From contig NZ_JAAORO010000003.1 of the NCBI RefSeq assembly GCF_017695955.1, positions 1 to 64,000 of the forward strand: a stretch of 64,000 nucleotides of DNA, given 5' to 3'. The notes beneath the pieces are model-generated. The model saw only the letters and a list, made by a program, of their open reading frames with translations. It was not told the origin of the DNA and searched no databases. The position numbers and the translations under genes were made by a program. The stretch is from Prochlorococcus marinus XMU1419. Its GTDB lineage: Bacteria > Cyanobacteriota > Cyanobacteriia > PCC-6307 > Cyanobiaceae. Below, piece by piece: positions 1 through 7,887 of this stretch (its first letter is position 1; the number at the start of each line of letters is the position of its first letter).

Positions 1-382
1 TTAGATCTAGCTCTTCAAGTGCCTGACCTACGTTTCCACCATCACCAGCATCAATTGCTACTGCAAGAGTGTCTTCACCAGTGAATGATGTTGATAGATC
101 CATCTGGAAACCGTAAGCAGTAACAACAGCTTCACTACCTGCGCCGCTGTCAACAGCACCGATTGCCATGTCTACAGAAAATGCTGCAGATGTTGTTGAT
201 GAAAATGAACCAGCCTCAAAATTGTTAAGCCTAGCTTCTAAACCGTCTACACGGCTATTTGTAACTGCAAGTTCTTCTGCAGGTGCGAAATCATTAATAG
301 TGACTTCGTTTGCTGTAGCAGACATTGGCGCTAGTAAGCCTAGTGTCGCAGGAGCTACAAGCAAGCTTTTAAAAAGCTTCAT
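1..382 (-). CDS. Porin precursor (som-like), 5' part only
   Basis: This is the first 127 codons of an outer-membrane porin that runs off the left edge. The start is ATG at 382 after a GAGGA ribosome-binding site. The protein begins MKLFKSLLVAPATLGLLAPM, a signal peptide with an AxA-type cleavage site (MSATANE). A stretch ending in LRVDGLEARL-like sequence (seen as TNSRVDGLEARL) follows, as in the coiled segment before the barrel in cyanobacterial porins. The later Gly/Asp/Thr-rich sequence fits the start of a beta-barrel. Porins of this kind carry small solutes across the outer membrane. The leader overlaps a possible Yfr1 target. The C-terminal part cannot be judged. Confidence 0.8.
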   Translation of the reverse strand, partial: MKLFKSLLVAPATLGLLAPMSATANEVTINDFAPAEELAVTNSRVDGLEARLNNFEAGSFSSTTSAAFSVDMAIGAVDSGAGSEAVVTAYGFQMDLSTSFTGEDTLAVAIDAGDGGNVGQALEELDL

Positions 383-387
383 AAATT

Positions 388-396
388 TCCTCACAC
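388..396 (-). promoter_or_regulatory. RBS overlapping predicted Yfr1 sRNA target
   Basis: The leader of the porin mRNA reads GTGTGAGGA five bases before its ATG, so the Shine-Dalgarno sequence lies inside a nonamer that is exactly complementary to TCCTCACAC. That sequence is the conserved single-stranded core of the cyanobacterial small RNA Yfr1, which is known to repress som porin mRNAs in Prochlorococcus. The complementarity is seen directly; regulation of this copy is inferred. Confidence 0.6.
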
Positions 397-525
397 GAAA
401 TTTAAAGTACACCTTAAAATATAATAACTAGTGATACTAAATCAAGTAATTATAGATACTTTTTTGATTTTGATGTGCCACTTTAATAACCTGTATATGA
501 TCTGGCTTGCTTTTTATTTAAATTG

Positions 526-702
526 TTAAGGGTTAATTTTTTTTTTGGAAATCTTAAATTCAACTTCTTTAGTTTTAAATTTTTTCTTTTTAGCAGTGCC
601 TTCTAGTGGTTCAACATACCAACCACTTGCAATCTTAGTATCAACTTCTTCGTAATCTCTTTGAATATTTAATTTTTTAAGTGATTTTTTTAAATAATCC
701 AT
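526..702 (-). CDS. Small conserved hypothetical, 58 aa
   Basis: This small gene starts at ATG (702) and encodes MDYLKKSLKKLNIQ..., a basic, charged protein with a central ASGWYVEPLEG segment and a lysine-rich tail. There is no signal peptide or membrane segment, so it is probably cytosolic. It lies alone between the porin leader and the sulfotransferase gene. I recognise no domain. Codon use resembles its neighbours, which supports a real gene. Confidence 0.5.
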   Translation of the reverse strand: MDYLKKSLKKLNIQRDYEEVDTKIASGWYVEPLEGTAKKKKFKTKEVEFKISKKKINP

Positions 703-849
703 AGATATTTCTGAATAAGATTAATTTAGCAAAAAATGTCTATTTAGAACAAAATTTATTTGATAAAGAATATTTATTAGAATTTCCAACTCGTATAATA
801 TTATTAAAACAATTTCTGAACAAACTAAAATTAAGTTAAGTATAAATAA

Positions 850-2547
850 ATGAAGGGTTTTAAAGAATCAGAAGTTAATAAAATGGATCGGGATAAAAAA
901 CAACACCCAAAAAACAATAATAAAGCTCTTTTTCAAAATGCATTAACTTTGCAAAAAAAAGGTGAGCTTGAGGAAGCCTCAAAAATTTACCATCAACTTA
1001 TAAAAAATAAATTTCTTGAAGAGAAAGTATTTTTGAACTATGCAACAATTTGCCAACAACAAAACAAATTTAATGATGCCATACTTTTGCTGAAAAATGC
1101 TATCAAAATTAACCCTAAAAATTTTATCCCTTTTTTTAAAATGGGATTTATTTTAAATAACCGGGGAAGGTTTTATGAAGCATATCCTTTTGCTAAAAAA
1201 GCAATAGATTTGAACCCAAGTCTTTGGGAAGGTTATCATAATTTAATCAAAATCTTAATAAGTTTAAATAAACCTAAGGATGCTGCGATAATTGCAGAAA
1301 AAGCAAGAAATATGTTTTCAAATAATCATTTATTTGATGGTTTGTTGGGTGATATCTATAAGGATATTGGGGATTTTGAAGAGGCAAAAAAAAATTATAA
1401 TAAAGCAATTAACAAAGCTCCTTCTGATGATGAGACTTTATATAGTTACGCAGATTTTTTAGTGGGTATTGGAAGAAAAGAAGAAAGCATAAATTACCTT
1501 AAGAAAATTTTAAATATAAATCCTAAGCATTCAATTTCTTATTATCTTTTGTCTACTATTGTAAGTCCTGAAAAAGATCAAAATTTAGTAAATATAATCT
1601 TAAATACAAAAATTACTAATTTCAATACTATTTATGATAAGTATACTATTCTTTTTTCTAAAGCAAATATTTTTCATAAGAAAAGGAATTTTGAAAAAAG
1701 TTCCGAATTATTAAAGCAAGCTAATGATTTCAAACTCTTAGATAGACCTTCGAACATAGAAAGGGTCATAAAATATTCAGAGTTAATTAAAGAAAAAACA
1801 AATTTAGATAAATCATTTGACATCCCTAAATTTAATTTTTTAAGAGATATCTTTATAGTTGGACTTCCCAGGTCAGGATCTACCTTAGTTGAATCAATAT
1901 TAGGAATGAATCAGGATGTTTATAACTTAGGAGAAAATTCTATTTTAATTAATGCTCTGAAAGAATCTGAGGAGTCAAATTACTCTAATATTGATCAACT
2001 TTATTTTAAATTTAGTCAAAATTTTTCCAAAAAAAAAATAACCACAAATAAGATGCTCGGAAACTTTATGCACATCCCGCACATTGTTTCCAAGCTAGAA
2101 CATTCCAAAATAATTTATACATTTAGAAACCCTTTAGATAATATTTTATCCATGTATAGAGCAAAGTTTACAGGTGCTGGTAATGAATATTCCTCATCAT
2201 TAATCGATACAGCTAACTATTACGTTCATCATTTTAAAATGATGAGTTTTTATAGAGAAAAATATAAAAATCATATCTATTTTTTGAATTACGATAAGCT
2301 CGTTAATGATCCTGAGACACAAATTAAAAAGATATTGGATTGGTTAGGTATTAGTTGGAGTAACAATTATTTAAATCACCATAAAAGTGAGCAAGGTTTT
2401 TTTACTGCAAGTAATGTTGAAGTAAGGTCACCAATCAATAATAAATCTGTTGGAGGATGGAAAAATTATTCAAAATTAATGAGAGAGCCATTGGAGTTTT
2501 TTCAACTAAATAATTTTGCATTGGATTCTTTCGAAAAATATTCTTGA
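850..2547 (+). CDS. TPR-sulfotransferase fusion protein
   Basis: The protein has 565 residues. About ten helices of TPR repeats fill residues 25-300 (motifs such as NPKNFIPFFKMGFILNNRG). A PAPS-dependent sulfotransferase domain follows from about residue 330. The 5'-phosphosulfate-binding loop is GLPRSGSTLVESIL, and the 3'-phosphate motif is TFRNPLDNILSMYRAKF. TPR-sulfotransferase fusions of this kind are common in picocyanobacteria and are thought to modify surface glycans or peptides; the substrate here is unknown. An alternative start is the Met at codon 12 (883). The gene is the last before the tRNA-Pro. Confidence 0.85.
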   Translation: MKGFKESEVNKMDRDKKQHPKNNNKALFQNALTLQKKGELEEASKIYHQLIKNKFLEEKVFLNYATICQQQNKFNDAILLLKNAIKINPKNFIPFFKMGFILNNRGRFYEAYPFAKKAIDLNPSLWEGYHNLIKILISLNKPKDAAIIAEKARNMFSNNHLFDGLLGDIYKDIGDFEEAKKNYNKAINKAPSDDETLYSYADFLVGIGRKEESINYLKKILNINPKHSISYYLLSTIVSPEKDQNLVNIILNTKITNFNTIYDKYTILFSKANIFHKKRNFEKSSELLKQANDFKLLDRPSNIERVIKYSELIKEKTNLDKSFDIPKFNFLRDIFIVGLPRSGSTLVESILGMNQDVYNLGENSILINALKESEESNYSNIDQLYFKFSQNFSKKKITTNKMLGNFMHIPHIVSKLEHSKIIYTFRNPLDNILSMYRAKFTGAGNEYSSSLIDTANYYVHHFKMMSFYREKYKNHIYFLNYDKLVNDPETQIKKILDWLGISWSNNYLNHHKSEQGFFTASNVEVRSPINNKSVGGWKNYSKLMREPLEFFQLNNFALDSFEKYS

Positions 2548-2708
2548 ACTAAATCTCTAGATAAATATATTGATAATAAAATTTAAATATTTAATGAGTT
2601 AAAGATTTGAAATCTATAAAAAAACAAAAGAAACTGAAAGCATCTCTCGTTTACATAAAATTGTAGTTATATTTTTGAAAAATTCATACCTGAGGAGCAC
2701 AAGGTTAA

Positions 2709-2813
2709 ATGACTCAAATCAATTTAGTGTTGAACAAATTTCCAAGAGATTTACTGGAATTCTGTTTTTTCCTAACAGTTGGAACTACCGCGGGATATCT
2801 TGGTCTTATATAA
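2709..2813 (+). CDS. Possible small membrane protein, 34 aa
   Basis: A short ORF starts MTQINLVLNKFPRDLLEF and ends in one hydrophobic segment (CFFLTVGTTAGYLGLI). A GAGGAG sequence lies about 12 bases upstream of the ATG. There are no neighbours in the same direction nearby. Support is the RBS-like sequence and the amphipathic-then-hydrophobic layout; I recognise no family and it could be spurious. Confidence 0.35.
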   Translation: MTQINLVLNKFPRDLLEFCFFLTVGTTAGYLGLI

Positions 2814-3155
2814 ATTTATACAATAGGTATTTTCTATATTTCCTAAATTAAAACATTTATTTTATTAAAAACGAAGAAAGCTTTTCTTCAATTTTTCAAA
2901 TTAAAAATCCTTTGTAAGTATTCCTTAATAAAGAAATTTTTAGAATTTTCAGTAAAATAAATTTGATAATTTCAATTTAACTAAAATTTACTCATAATTT
3001 TCTCAAAAAATAATTCTTAAAATTAATTAAAACTTTTGAAAACTAGTAAGCAATTTTTACGGATATTCCTACTTTATACCTAAAAAATATTTTTTTTTAA
3101 AATTTTGTCATTTTGGTCTTTAATAGATGTCAGTTATGAACTAAAATCTGATTGG
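2814..3155. other. Non-coding spacer before tRNA-Pro
   Basis: This AT-rich stretch of 342 bases has stops in all frames. I see no gene, repeat or clear hairpin in it. It presumably contains the tRNA promoter. Confidence 0.5.
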
Positions 3156-3229
3156 CGGGGCGTGGCGCAGCTTGGTAGCGCGGGTGCTTTGGGAGCACTA
3201 GGTCGCAGGTTCGAATCCTGTCGCCCCGA
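3156..3229 (+). tRNA. tRNA-Pro (anticodon TGG), intact integration target
   Basis: This is a full cloverleaf of 74 nt. The acceptor stem CGGGGCG pairs with CGCCCCG, followed by discriminator A. The anticodon stem GGTGC/GCACT encloses the loop TTTGGGA with anticodon TGG. The T-arm is GCAGGTTCGAATCCTGT. CCA is not encoded. The 3' half from 3184 is repeated six more times downstream, so this gene is the attachment target of an element array. A hairpin with a T-run follows directly. Confidence 0.97.
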
Positions 3230-3251
3230 CTCTTAAAAACCAAGTCATACT

Positions 3252-3279
3252 AGAGAGTTACCCAAACTCTCTTTTTTTA
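3252..3279 (+). terminator. Terminator after tRNA-Pro
   Basis: AGAGAGTT and AACTCTCT form an 8-bp stem around a short loop, followed by a run of T. Related hairpins follow the tRNA fragments at 4750, 5770, 19329 and 22645, so the terminator is duplicated together with the attachment site. Confidence 0.8.
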
Positions 3280-3302
3280 TGTTTATGTCTCAGATTGAGA
3301 AA

Positions 3303-3322
3303 GGGTAGCTAGAAGGGTAGCT
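3303..3322 (+). repeat. Element A left subterminal tandem repeat
   Basis: Two GGGTAGCT octamers lie at 3303-3310 and 3315-3322, 12 bp apart. The same pair with the same spacing sits at the other end of element A. This suggests arm-type binding sites of a tyrosine recombinase. Confidence 0.6.
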
Positions 3323-3436
3323 CGTAGGAAGTACTTTGATGTAGTTAGTGCCATTGAACGACATCCACCAGCATGGCCAAAAAGATCCTAGTAAGCGTTT
3401 TATTTAATAAATTCTTTTTCTAAAGCATTAACAAAA

Positions 3437-4462
3437 TCAGCATTTAAAGTTTCTGAAATTATCTCGAGCCCCCTCATCACCAAGTTTTTTAGCAACCTTC
3501 CAATCACTGCAAGCTTTCTTCAACTTATTATTCATCCAGCTATATACTTCACCTCTAGCTCTATAAACATCAGCAGGACTAATCAAATCAAAATCCCTAT
3601 CTAATTCCAACTTTTCAACTTCTTCTTGTGTAGGGGCTATAGAAATTGCTTTTGAATAATGCTCTAATGCTTCTTCTAAAACTTGTTTTGCTTTTGATCT
3701 TTCGTTTATATCTCTATATAAAAAATATAATTCAAAATTAGTATCTCCTAGAAGAGCTGTGGTTGTATAAGTTGCATCAAGAGTATAAGAGCTCTCCGCT
3801 AAGGGATTTTTGTATCTATCAAGGTTTATATTGGCTAGTGTTTTTTCAAAATTCTTTTTTGCATTCTCAAAAGATTTTAAAGATAAAGCTTTTTTATTTT
3901 TGGGCTTCTTATCTAGGTCAAAAGTATCTCCTCCTAGAACAGCGAAGCCATTATCAAACTGAATATCACCTGCAATAAAATTAACATGAGGGTCTTCAGG
4001 CGAAAGGTCGAGACCTGCTTGAAGGTATTTGAATGATTTAGAAAAACTCCCTCCCAAATCAAAATAAAAAACTGATGCTTTTAATGCATAAGGGTAAGCA
4101 TATGCATTATCAATATCAATAGCAATATTTATATCATCTAAAGCTTCATCAAATTTTGATAAATCATAAATGTTTATTAGTGCACTTAGTACGTATCCTT
4201 CTTTAGAGTCTGGATTTAGACCAAGAAACTTATTTGTTGATCTTATTGCTTCTAAAGAAGCACCTTCTTTAAAAAAGTTTAAAGCCTTATCAAAATCAGA
4301 ATTTTTAGACGAATTTTTATCTGTTTGACCAGACATACTTTGTACACACCCCTGAAAATCAGTCGCTTTCATACAAATCTCAGCGATTTTGGGATCTACA
4401 TTTGCATTAGCAACAGTAGGAAGAGCGAGTGCAGCTAAGAATGAAACTAAAAATCTTTTCAC
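3437..4462 (-). CDS. Secreted TPR-repeat protein
   Basis: I chose GTG at 4462 because it gives a clean signal peptide, VKRFLVSFLAALALPTVANA, cut before NVDP; an upstream TTG at 4516 would bury it. The mature part has Cys pairs near the N-terminus (AEICMKATDFQGC) and then several TPR-like helices (NFFKEGASLEAIRSTNKFL, EALDDINIAIDIDNAYAYPY). It ends in a Sel1/TPR-like tail with two more Cys. The signal peptide resembles that of the small secreted protein at 25245. It is the only cargo of element A. Export is well supported; the function is unknown. Confidence 0.7.
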   Translation of the reverse strand: MKRFLVSFLAALALPTVANANVDPKIAEICMKATDFQGCVQSMSGQTDKNSSKNSDFDKALNFFKEGASLEAIRSTNKFLGLNPDSKEGYVLSALINIYDLSKFDEALDDINIAIDIDNAYAYPYALKASVFYFDLGGSFSKSFKYLQAGLDLSPEDPHVNFIAGDIQFDNGFAVLGGDTFDLDKKPKNKKALSLKSFENAKKNFEKTLANINLDRYKNPLAESSYTLDATYTTTALLGDTNFELYFLYRDINERSKAKQVLEEALEHYSKAISIAPTQEEVEKLELDRDFDLISPADVYRARGEVYSWMNNKLKKACSDWKVAKKLGDEGARDNFRNFKC

Positions 4463-4556
4463 AAGAGAGGAGTTATTCCCTAATATTTTAAATCGACTTT
4501 CCAAAAAGACATTCAAATCTCCGACCTAGTTTACAAAAGGCACTAGGTCGCTCAGG

Positions 4557-4576
4557 GGGTAGCTGTAGGGGTAGCT
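4557..4576 (+). repeat. Element A right subterminal tandem repeat
   Basis: Two GGGTAGCT octamers at 4557-4564 and 4569-4576 mirror, in the same orientation and with the same 12-bp period, the pair just after the tRNA. Confidence 0.6.
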
Positions 4577-4703
4577 GAGCGTATGTATTTAGTATATAGT
4601 AATATGTACTTTGTGATAGATTGAGACTCAAACCCACTCGCACCACTTACCTATACCCTAGTTATAGTAAGGAAATATTGAATTTTTACGTTTGATAGAT
4701 CGA

Positions 4704-4750
4704 GTGCTTTGGGAGCACTAGGTCGCAGGTTCGAATCCTGTCGCCCCGAC
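4704..4750 (+). repeat. att copy 1: tRNA-Pro 3' half
   Basis: These 47 bases are identical to tRNA-Pro positions 3184-3230, from the anticodon loop to the end. The 5' half of the tRNA is missing, so it cannot be a working tRNA. A GACGGG/CCTGTC hairpin with a T-run follows at 4770-4796. Confidence 0.9.
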
Positions 4751-4769
4751 TCTTATAATCCAAGTCATA

Positions 4770-4796
4770 GACGGGTTTCCCAGCCTGTCTTTTTTA
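4770..4796 (+). terminator. Terminator after att copy 1
   Basis: The stem GACGGG/CCTGTC encloses an 8-base loop and is followed by a run of six or more T. The position matches the terminator after the intact tRNA, but the stem sequence has changed. Confidence 0.65.
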
Positions 4797-4820
4797 TTGC
4801 CTTAAATATGACATATTCAT

Positions 4821-4845
4821 ATTTATGTCATATTTATGTCATATG
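4821..4845 (+). repeat. Element B left subterminal repeat
   Basis: Two tandem ATTTATGTCAT units plus ATG make a 25-bp block. It is repeated without change at 5612-5636, next to the other end. A partial inverted unit (ATATGACATAT) precedes it at about 4806. Confidence 0.65.
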
Positions 4846-4915
4846 CGTAAATTTTCGATAATTTGCGAATTTCTGCGTAGTTTTTCTTGGTTTAAAAAGT
4901 TAGATTAAAAATTTT

Positions 4916-5575
4916 CTAATAATAAGTTCTCCTTGGGATTATTCTCACCCAATAGTCCCATTTTCCATTGATTCTAGAATTACATCCCTTTAAAATCTCA
5001 TTGCGACCTTCATGATTACAAATTTCCTTTTTATTTCTTACATCAAAAGACCAACTGGGATGGGTAGATAGGTTTTTAGATTTTGCAGTAATCAAATTAT
5101 TCTCATCTCCTTTACAGTCTCTATTTAAGGGTATGAAGGAATACATCTTAAACTCTTTCTTAACATCAAACAAAGCTTCTTGATTTTTATTTTTCTTTGA
5201 ACATTCTTTAACTATGGCTTTTATAGTTTCTCTTGCATCTAGAGTTTCAAGGAAGCAGTCATATTTAGAGGGAGGGTTCTTTGGATCAGCATTTTTACAT
5301 ATTCTATTAACTTCTTTTGCTCTATCAATCATATTATTCGTGAAATTACTGGCATCCTCAGAATTATTTTTTTGCATATTGCCGTAATACTCTCTATTCC
5401 GTTTTATGTAATCTTCACATTCTGAATAACCGCTAAATTCTTGTCCAGCACAATCCCTCCAATACCCTGTAGGGATAATAAGAGGCAATAAAGCTCCAGC
5501 AACTGCTAAACCAAAAAAAGTTAAAAAACACCCTAATGGGGAAATACAGCCTTTTTTATTATCACTCTTTTCCAT
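4916..5575 (-). CDS. Membrane-anchored hypothetical protein, 219 aa
   Basis: The start is ATG at 5575 (the TTG one codon upstream is less likely). A short cytosolic head with two Cys (KKGCISPLGC) leads into one membrane helix, FLTFFGLAVAGALLPLIIP. A soluble region follows with at least eight Cys, which suggests disulfides outside the cytoplasm. I recognise no domain. It is the only gene of element B, transcribed towards the tRNA. Confidence 0.65.
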   Translation of the reverse strand: MEKSDNKKGCISPLGCFLTFFGLAVAGALLPLIIPTGYWRDCAGQEFSGYSECEDYIKRNREYYGNMQKNNSEDASNFTNNMIDRAKEVNRICKNADPKNPPSKYDCFLETLDARETIKAIVKECSKKNKNQEALFDVKKEFKMYSFIPLNRDCKGDENNLITAKSKNLSTHPSWSFDVRNKKEICNHEGRNEILKGCNSRINGKWDYWVRIIPRRTYY

Positions 5576-5611
5576 CAAAATAATTTTTTATCTAACCTAA
5601 TCAAAAATCAA

Positions 5612-5636
5612 ATTTATGTCATATTTATGTCATATG
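5612..5636 (+). repeat. Element B right subterminal repeat
   Basis: This block is identical over 25 bp, in the same orientation, to 4821-4845 at the other end of element B. Confidence 0.65.
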
Positions 5637-5723
5637 AGGGTTTATTTTTCAGGACAAAACACGCATAAATCAGCAATAAATAAGTTATAGCCAATAACAC
5701 GAGTGCTCATCTAGGGGTGTCCA

Positions 5724-5770
5724 GTGCTTTGGGAGCACTAGGTCGCAGGTTCGAATCCTGTCGCCCCGAC
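5724..5770 (+). repeat. att copy 2: tRNA-Pro 3' half
   Basis: These 47 bases are identical to the 3' half of tRNA-Pro. The next 20 or more bases (TCTTAAAAACCAAGTCATAC) also match the intact locus, including a related hairpin (5793-5817). Confidence 0.9.
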
Positions 5771-5792
5771 TCTTAAAAACCAAGTCATACTA

Positions 5793-5817
5793 GCGAGTTA
5801 CCCAGACTCACTTTTTT
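5793..5817 (+). terminator. Terminator-like hairpin after att copy 2
   Basis: GCGAGT and ACTCAC flank a short loop, followed by seven T. It is an imperfect relative of the tRNA-Pro terminator. Confidence 0.5.
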
Positions 5818-5828
5818 ATTGGAAAATC

Positions 5829-5860
5829 TGACGGCAGAGAATGCCGTCAAATTGCCGTCA
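5829..5860. repeat. Element C left subterminal repeats
   Basis: One inverted (TGACGGCA, 5829-5836) and two direct TGCCGTCA octamers (5842-5849, 5853-5860) are present; the direct pair is 11 bp apart. Confidence 0.6.
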
Positions 5861-6000
5861 ACCTAGTAGTTTTGAGACTATTAATTTACTTTTTCCTTGT
5901 AGATTATGTATATAGAGGCGATCTTCAAACGAAAAAACTACAATATCTAGCTAGAAGATTTATATTAAATAGAGCTTTTAGATAAAGTTTAAAAATAATA

Positions 6001-6231
6001 ATGAGATCTAATTTTCGCCCAAACATTCGATTAGCCATAAACATACTTTTAGTAATTGGAACATTTGCTATAGCTTTAAAGCTCTCTCCAATAGCAGAGG
6101 TCTATCAAGAGAAAAATCTTTGTATTAAATACTTAAAGCATCAAGTAGACCGAGAAACACTAATCAAAAGACTAAAAATAGTTAAGCAAGCAAATCCCTC
6201 TAGTATTTGTGACTCTATTCTTAAAAGTTAA
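6001..6231 (+). CDS. Small membrane protein with two Cys, 76 aa
   Basis: One N-terminal membrane helix (LAINILLVIGTFAIALKL) is followed by a basic soluble tail with two Cys (NLCIKYL...SSICDSIL). The start is ATG at 6001. It is the first gene of a tight same-strand group with MauE-like, DUF411 and DUF3721 genes, so a role in metal or thiol chemistry at the membrane is inferred. A frameshifted homologue lies at 33422. Confidence 0.65.
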   Translation: MRSNFRPNIRLAINILLVIGTFAIALKLSPIAEVYQEKNLCIKYLKHQVDRETLIKRLKIVKQANPSSICDSILKS

Positions 6232-6235
6232 AAAA

Positions 6236-6688
6236 ATGCAATTAAAGTCTCTTAAACCATTGATTGTAGTTTTTGGTACATCATTACTTATAACTATTAC
6301 CTTGATTAAAAACTTCCAAGTTTTTATGGGAATATCAATATGTCTTTTAGCGATGCTGAAGATTATGGATATTGAAGCTTTTGGTATAAGTTTTAAAAAA
6401 TATGATTTAATTTCTTCTCGGTTTAACCAGTGGATTTATATTTATCCTTTTTGCGAATTATTAATTGGTATTAGTTTTTTACTTTCTGCACCACCCTCTT
6501 CGGTCATTTTAATTGCTTTTATTCTAGGCATTATTGGAATGGCATCAGTATTCAAGGCAGTTTACTTAGATAAATTAAAATTAAATTGTGCATGCGTAGG
6601 TGGATATGCAAAAACCCCTTTAGGAATTATTAGTTTTATTGAAAATCTTTTAATGACAATCATGAGTGGTTTGATTCTACTTCGATAG
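6236..6688 (+). CDS. MauE/DoxX-like membrane protein
   Basis: I use ATG at 6236, five bases after the previous stop, giving 150 residues. Four hydrophobic segments are visible (for example LIVVFGTSLLITITL, PFCELLIGISFLLS, ILIAFILGIIGMASVF, IENLLMTIMSGLILL). A paired-Cys loop, LNCACVGGYAKTPLG, sits before the last helix. This is the pattern of MauE/DoxX redox-associated membrane proteins, which often accompany heavy-metal and disulfide systems. The adjacent DUF411 gene supports that. The partner is unknown. Confidence 0.7.
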   Translation: MQLKSLKPLIVVFGTSLLITITLIKNFQVFMGISICLLAMLKIMDIEAFGISFKKYDLISSRFNQWIYIYPFCELLIGISFLLSAPPSSVILIAFILGIIGMASVFKAVYLDKLKLNCACVGGYAKTPLGIISFIENLLMTIMSGLILLR

Positions 6689-6742
6689 CAAATTTATAAA
6701 AAATGAATTAATTTATTTTTAAAATCATAATTTCTAAAAAAA

Positions 6743-7261
6743 ATGGAATCTAATAAATCAATTTTTAAAAGGAGTTTGCTTAACTCACTTTTATTTTCTG
6801 GTATTCTCATCGTAAATTCATTTAATCCTCAAGAAAGCGCTGCTAAAAATCAAGAAAATATAAATATCCCTAAAGTCCTTTCTTATAGATCAGAATCATG
6901 CAGTTGTTGCAAGAAATGGGTAAATCATTTACGAGATAATGGATTAGAAGTTGTTGATAACATTGTTGAAAATATCTCAGAAATTAAACAACAATATAAT
7001 GTTCCCAATAATTTAAGATCCTGCCATTCTGCAAAAATAGGCAACTACACGATTGAAGGGCATGTTCCGATTGAATCAATTAACAAACTTTTTAAAGAGA
7101 AACCAATTATCTCTGGTATAGCCGTTCCTGGTATGCCGCATGGATCTCCTGGCATGGAAACACATTCTCATGAATCACACTCTCATAATTATGAAACTTA
7201 TAAAGTAGTTTCATTTAGTAATAATGGCAATACAAAAATATTCGACCAAATTTCACCCTAG
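6743..7261 (+). CDS. DUF411 family metal-binding protein
   Basis: The protein has 172 residues with an N-terminal hydrophobic signal/anchor. DUF411 follows with the signature SCSCCKKWVNHL, the motif LRSCHSAKIGNYTIEGHVP and PGMPHGSPGME. A His-rich tail (ETHSHESHSHN) could bind metal. DUF411 proteins are periplasmic and are repeatedly found with copper-resistance genes, so copper handling is the likely role. It sits third in the element C cassette and is missing from the second cassette at 33.4 kb. Confidence 0.85.
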   Translation: MESNKSIFKRSLLNSLLFSGILIVNSFNPQESAAKNQENINIPKVLSYRSESCSCCKKWVNHLRDNGLEVVDNIVENISEIKQQYNVPNNLRSCHSAKIGNYTIEGHVPIESINKLFKEKPIISGIAVPGMPHGSPGMETHSHESHSHNYETYKVVSFSNNGNTKIFDQISP

Positions 7262-7282
7262 ATAATATTGATCAATTAAATT

Positions 7283-7504
7283 ATGACTTTTGTTTTTAAG
7301 AAAATAAAAATACTCACTTTTTTATTTTTCATATTTATAAATTTGAATTTTTCTTCTTATGCCCATATGAAAGGTACATTTTCCACGAGGAAAGAAGCCA
7401 AAAAAAAATCATTAGAACTTGGTTGCGTTGGGACACATAAAAATCAAGATAAATGGCTTCCTTGTGAGAATGAAAAAGAATTACATAGATACCTAAGAAT
7501 GTAA
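7283..7504 (+). CDS. DUF3721 secreted small protein
   Basis: The protein has 73 residues: a signal peptide (ILTFLFFIFINLNFSSYA) and a DUF3721 domain with the conserved pattern GCVGTHKNQDKWLPC. The two Cys probably act as a pair or metal ligands outside the cytoplasm. The gene ends exactly where the next one starts (7505). A close paralogue lies at 33654 in the same gene order. Confidence 0.8.
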   Translation: MTFVFKKIKILTFLFFIFINLNFSSYAHMKGTFSTRKEAKKKSLELGCVGTHKNQDKWLPCENEKELHRYLRM

Positions 7505-7765
7505 ATGCAAAGAAAGAAAATTAACAAAAGAAAAATACATAGAAAAGTAGCTTCACTCTCTGCAATCCCCTTACTAATTACTCTTATATCTGGAACTGCT
7601 TATAGTATTCTTCAGCCATTAGGAGTAGATGCTTTTTGGTTAATAAAATGGCATACTGGCAATTTTGGTATTTTTAATTTACAGCCCTTTTATTCGATAT
7701 TTCTTGGTATTTCATCAATAATCTCTGTTATATCTGGAATTAAATTATTACAAAAAAATGCTTAG
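7505..7765 (+). CDS. PepSY-associated-type two-helix membrane protein
   Basis: The protein has 86 residues with a basic head (KINKRKIHRKVASLSAIP) and two membrane helices separated by WLIKWHTGNFG. This RKxHRK...WxxxWHTG layout resembles PepSY-associated membrane proteins, which carry haem- or metal-related His; that assignment is tentative. It follows DUF3721 with no gap. A close paralogue lies at 33876. Confidence 0.6.
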   Translation: MQRKKINKRKIHRKVASLSAIPLLITLISGTAYSILQPLGVDAFWLIKWHTGNFGIFNLQPFYSIFLGISSIISVISGIKLLQKNA

Positions 7766-7778
7766 AATTTTAAAAACA

Positions 7779-7797
7779 GCCGTCAATATGCCGTCAA
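7779..7797 (+). repeat. Element C right subterminal repeats
   Basis: Two GCCGTCAA units at 7779-7786 and 7790-7797, 11 bp apart, match the pair near the left end of element C. Confidence 0.6.
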
Positions 7798-7887
7798 ATG
7801 TTTCTCATATTGTCATGTCAAATTAAGCAATACCCCGCAACTATTTAGTCATGGCTTGTAGACATAGTATCCTACTAGGGTTGTTAA

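Larger units (their letters stand above)
3231..4750. mobile_element. Element A: tRNA-bounded integrated element
   Basis: It is bounded by the intact tRNA-Pro and a perfect 47-bp copy of its 3' half. Near each end is a tandem pair of GGGTAGCT, at 3303 and 3315 and at 4557 and 4569, both pairs with a 12-bp period. The only gene is a secreted TPR protein, so there is no recombinase. The layout matches a non-autonomous tycheposon; the mobility itself is inferred. Confidence 0.7.
4751..5770. mobile_element. Element B: tRNA-bounded integrated element
   Basis: It lies between two perfect tRNA 3' halves. An identical 25-bp block with an 11-bp internal period (ATTTATGTCAT repeated) sits near both ends, at 4821-4845 and 5612-5636. 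The single gene encodes a membrane-anchored Cys-containing protein. No recombinase is present. Confidence 0.7.

Noticed and set aside
168-431. An 87-aa plus-strand frame
   Set aside because: It is antisense to the porin gene, which has a signal peptide and an RBS.
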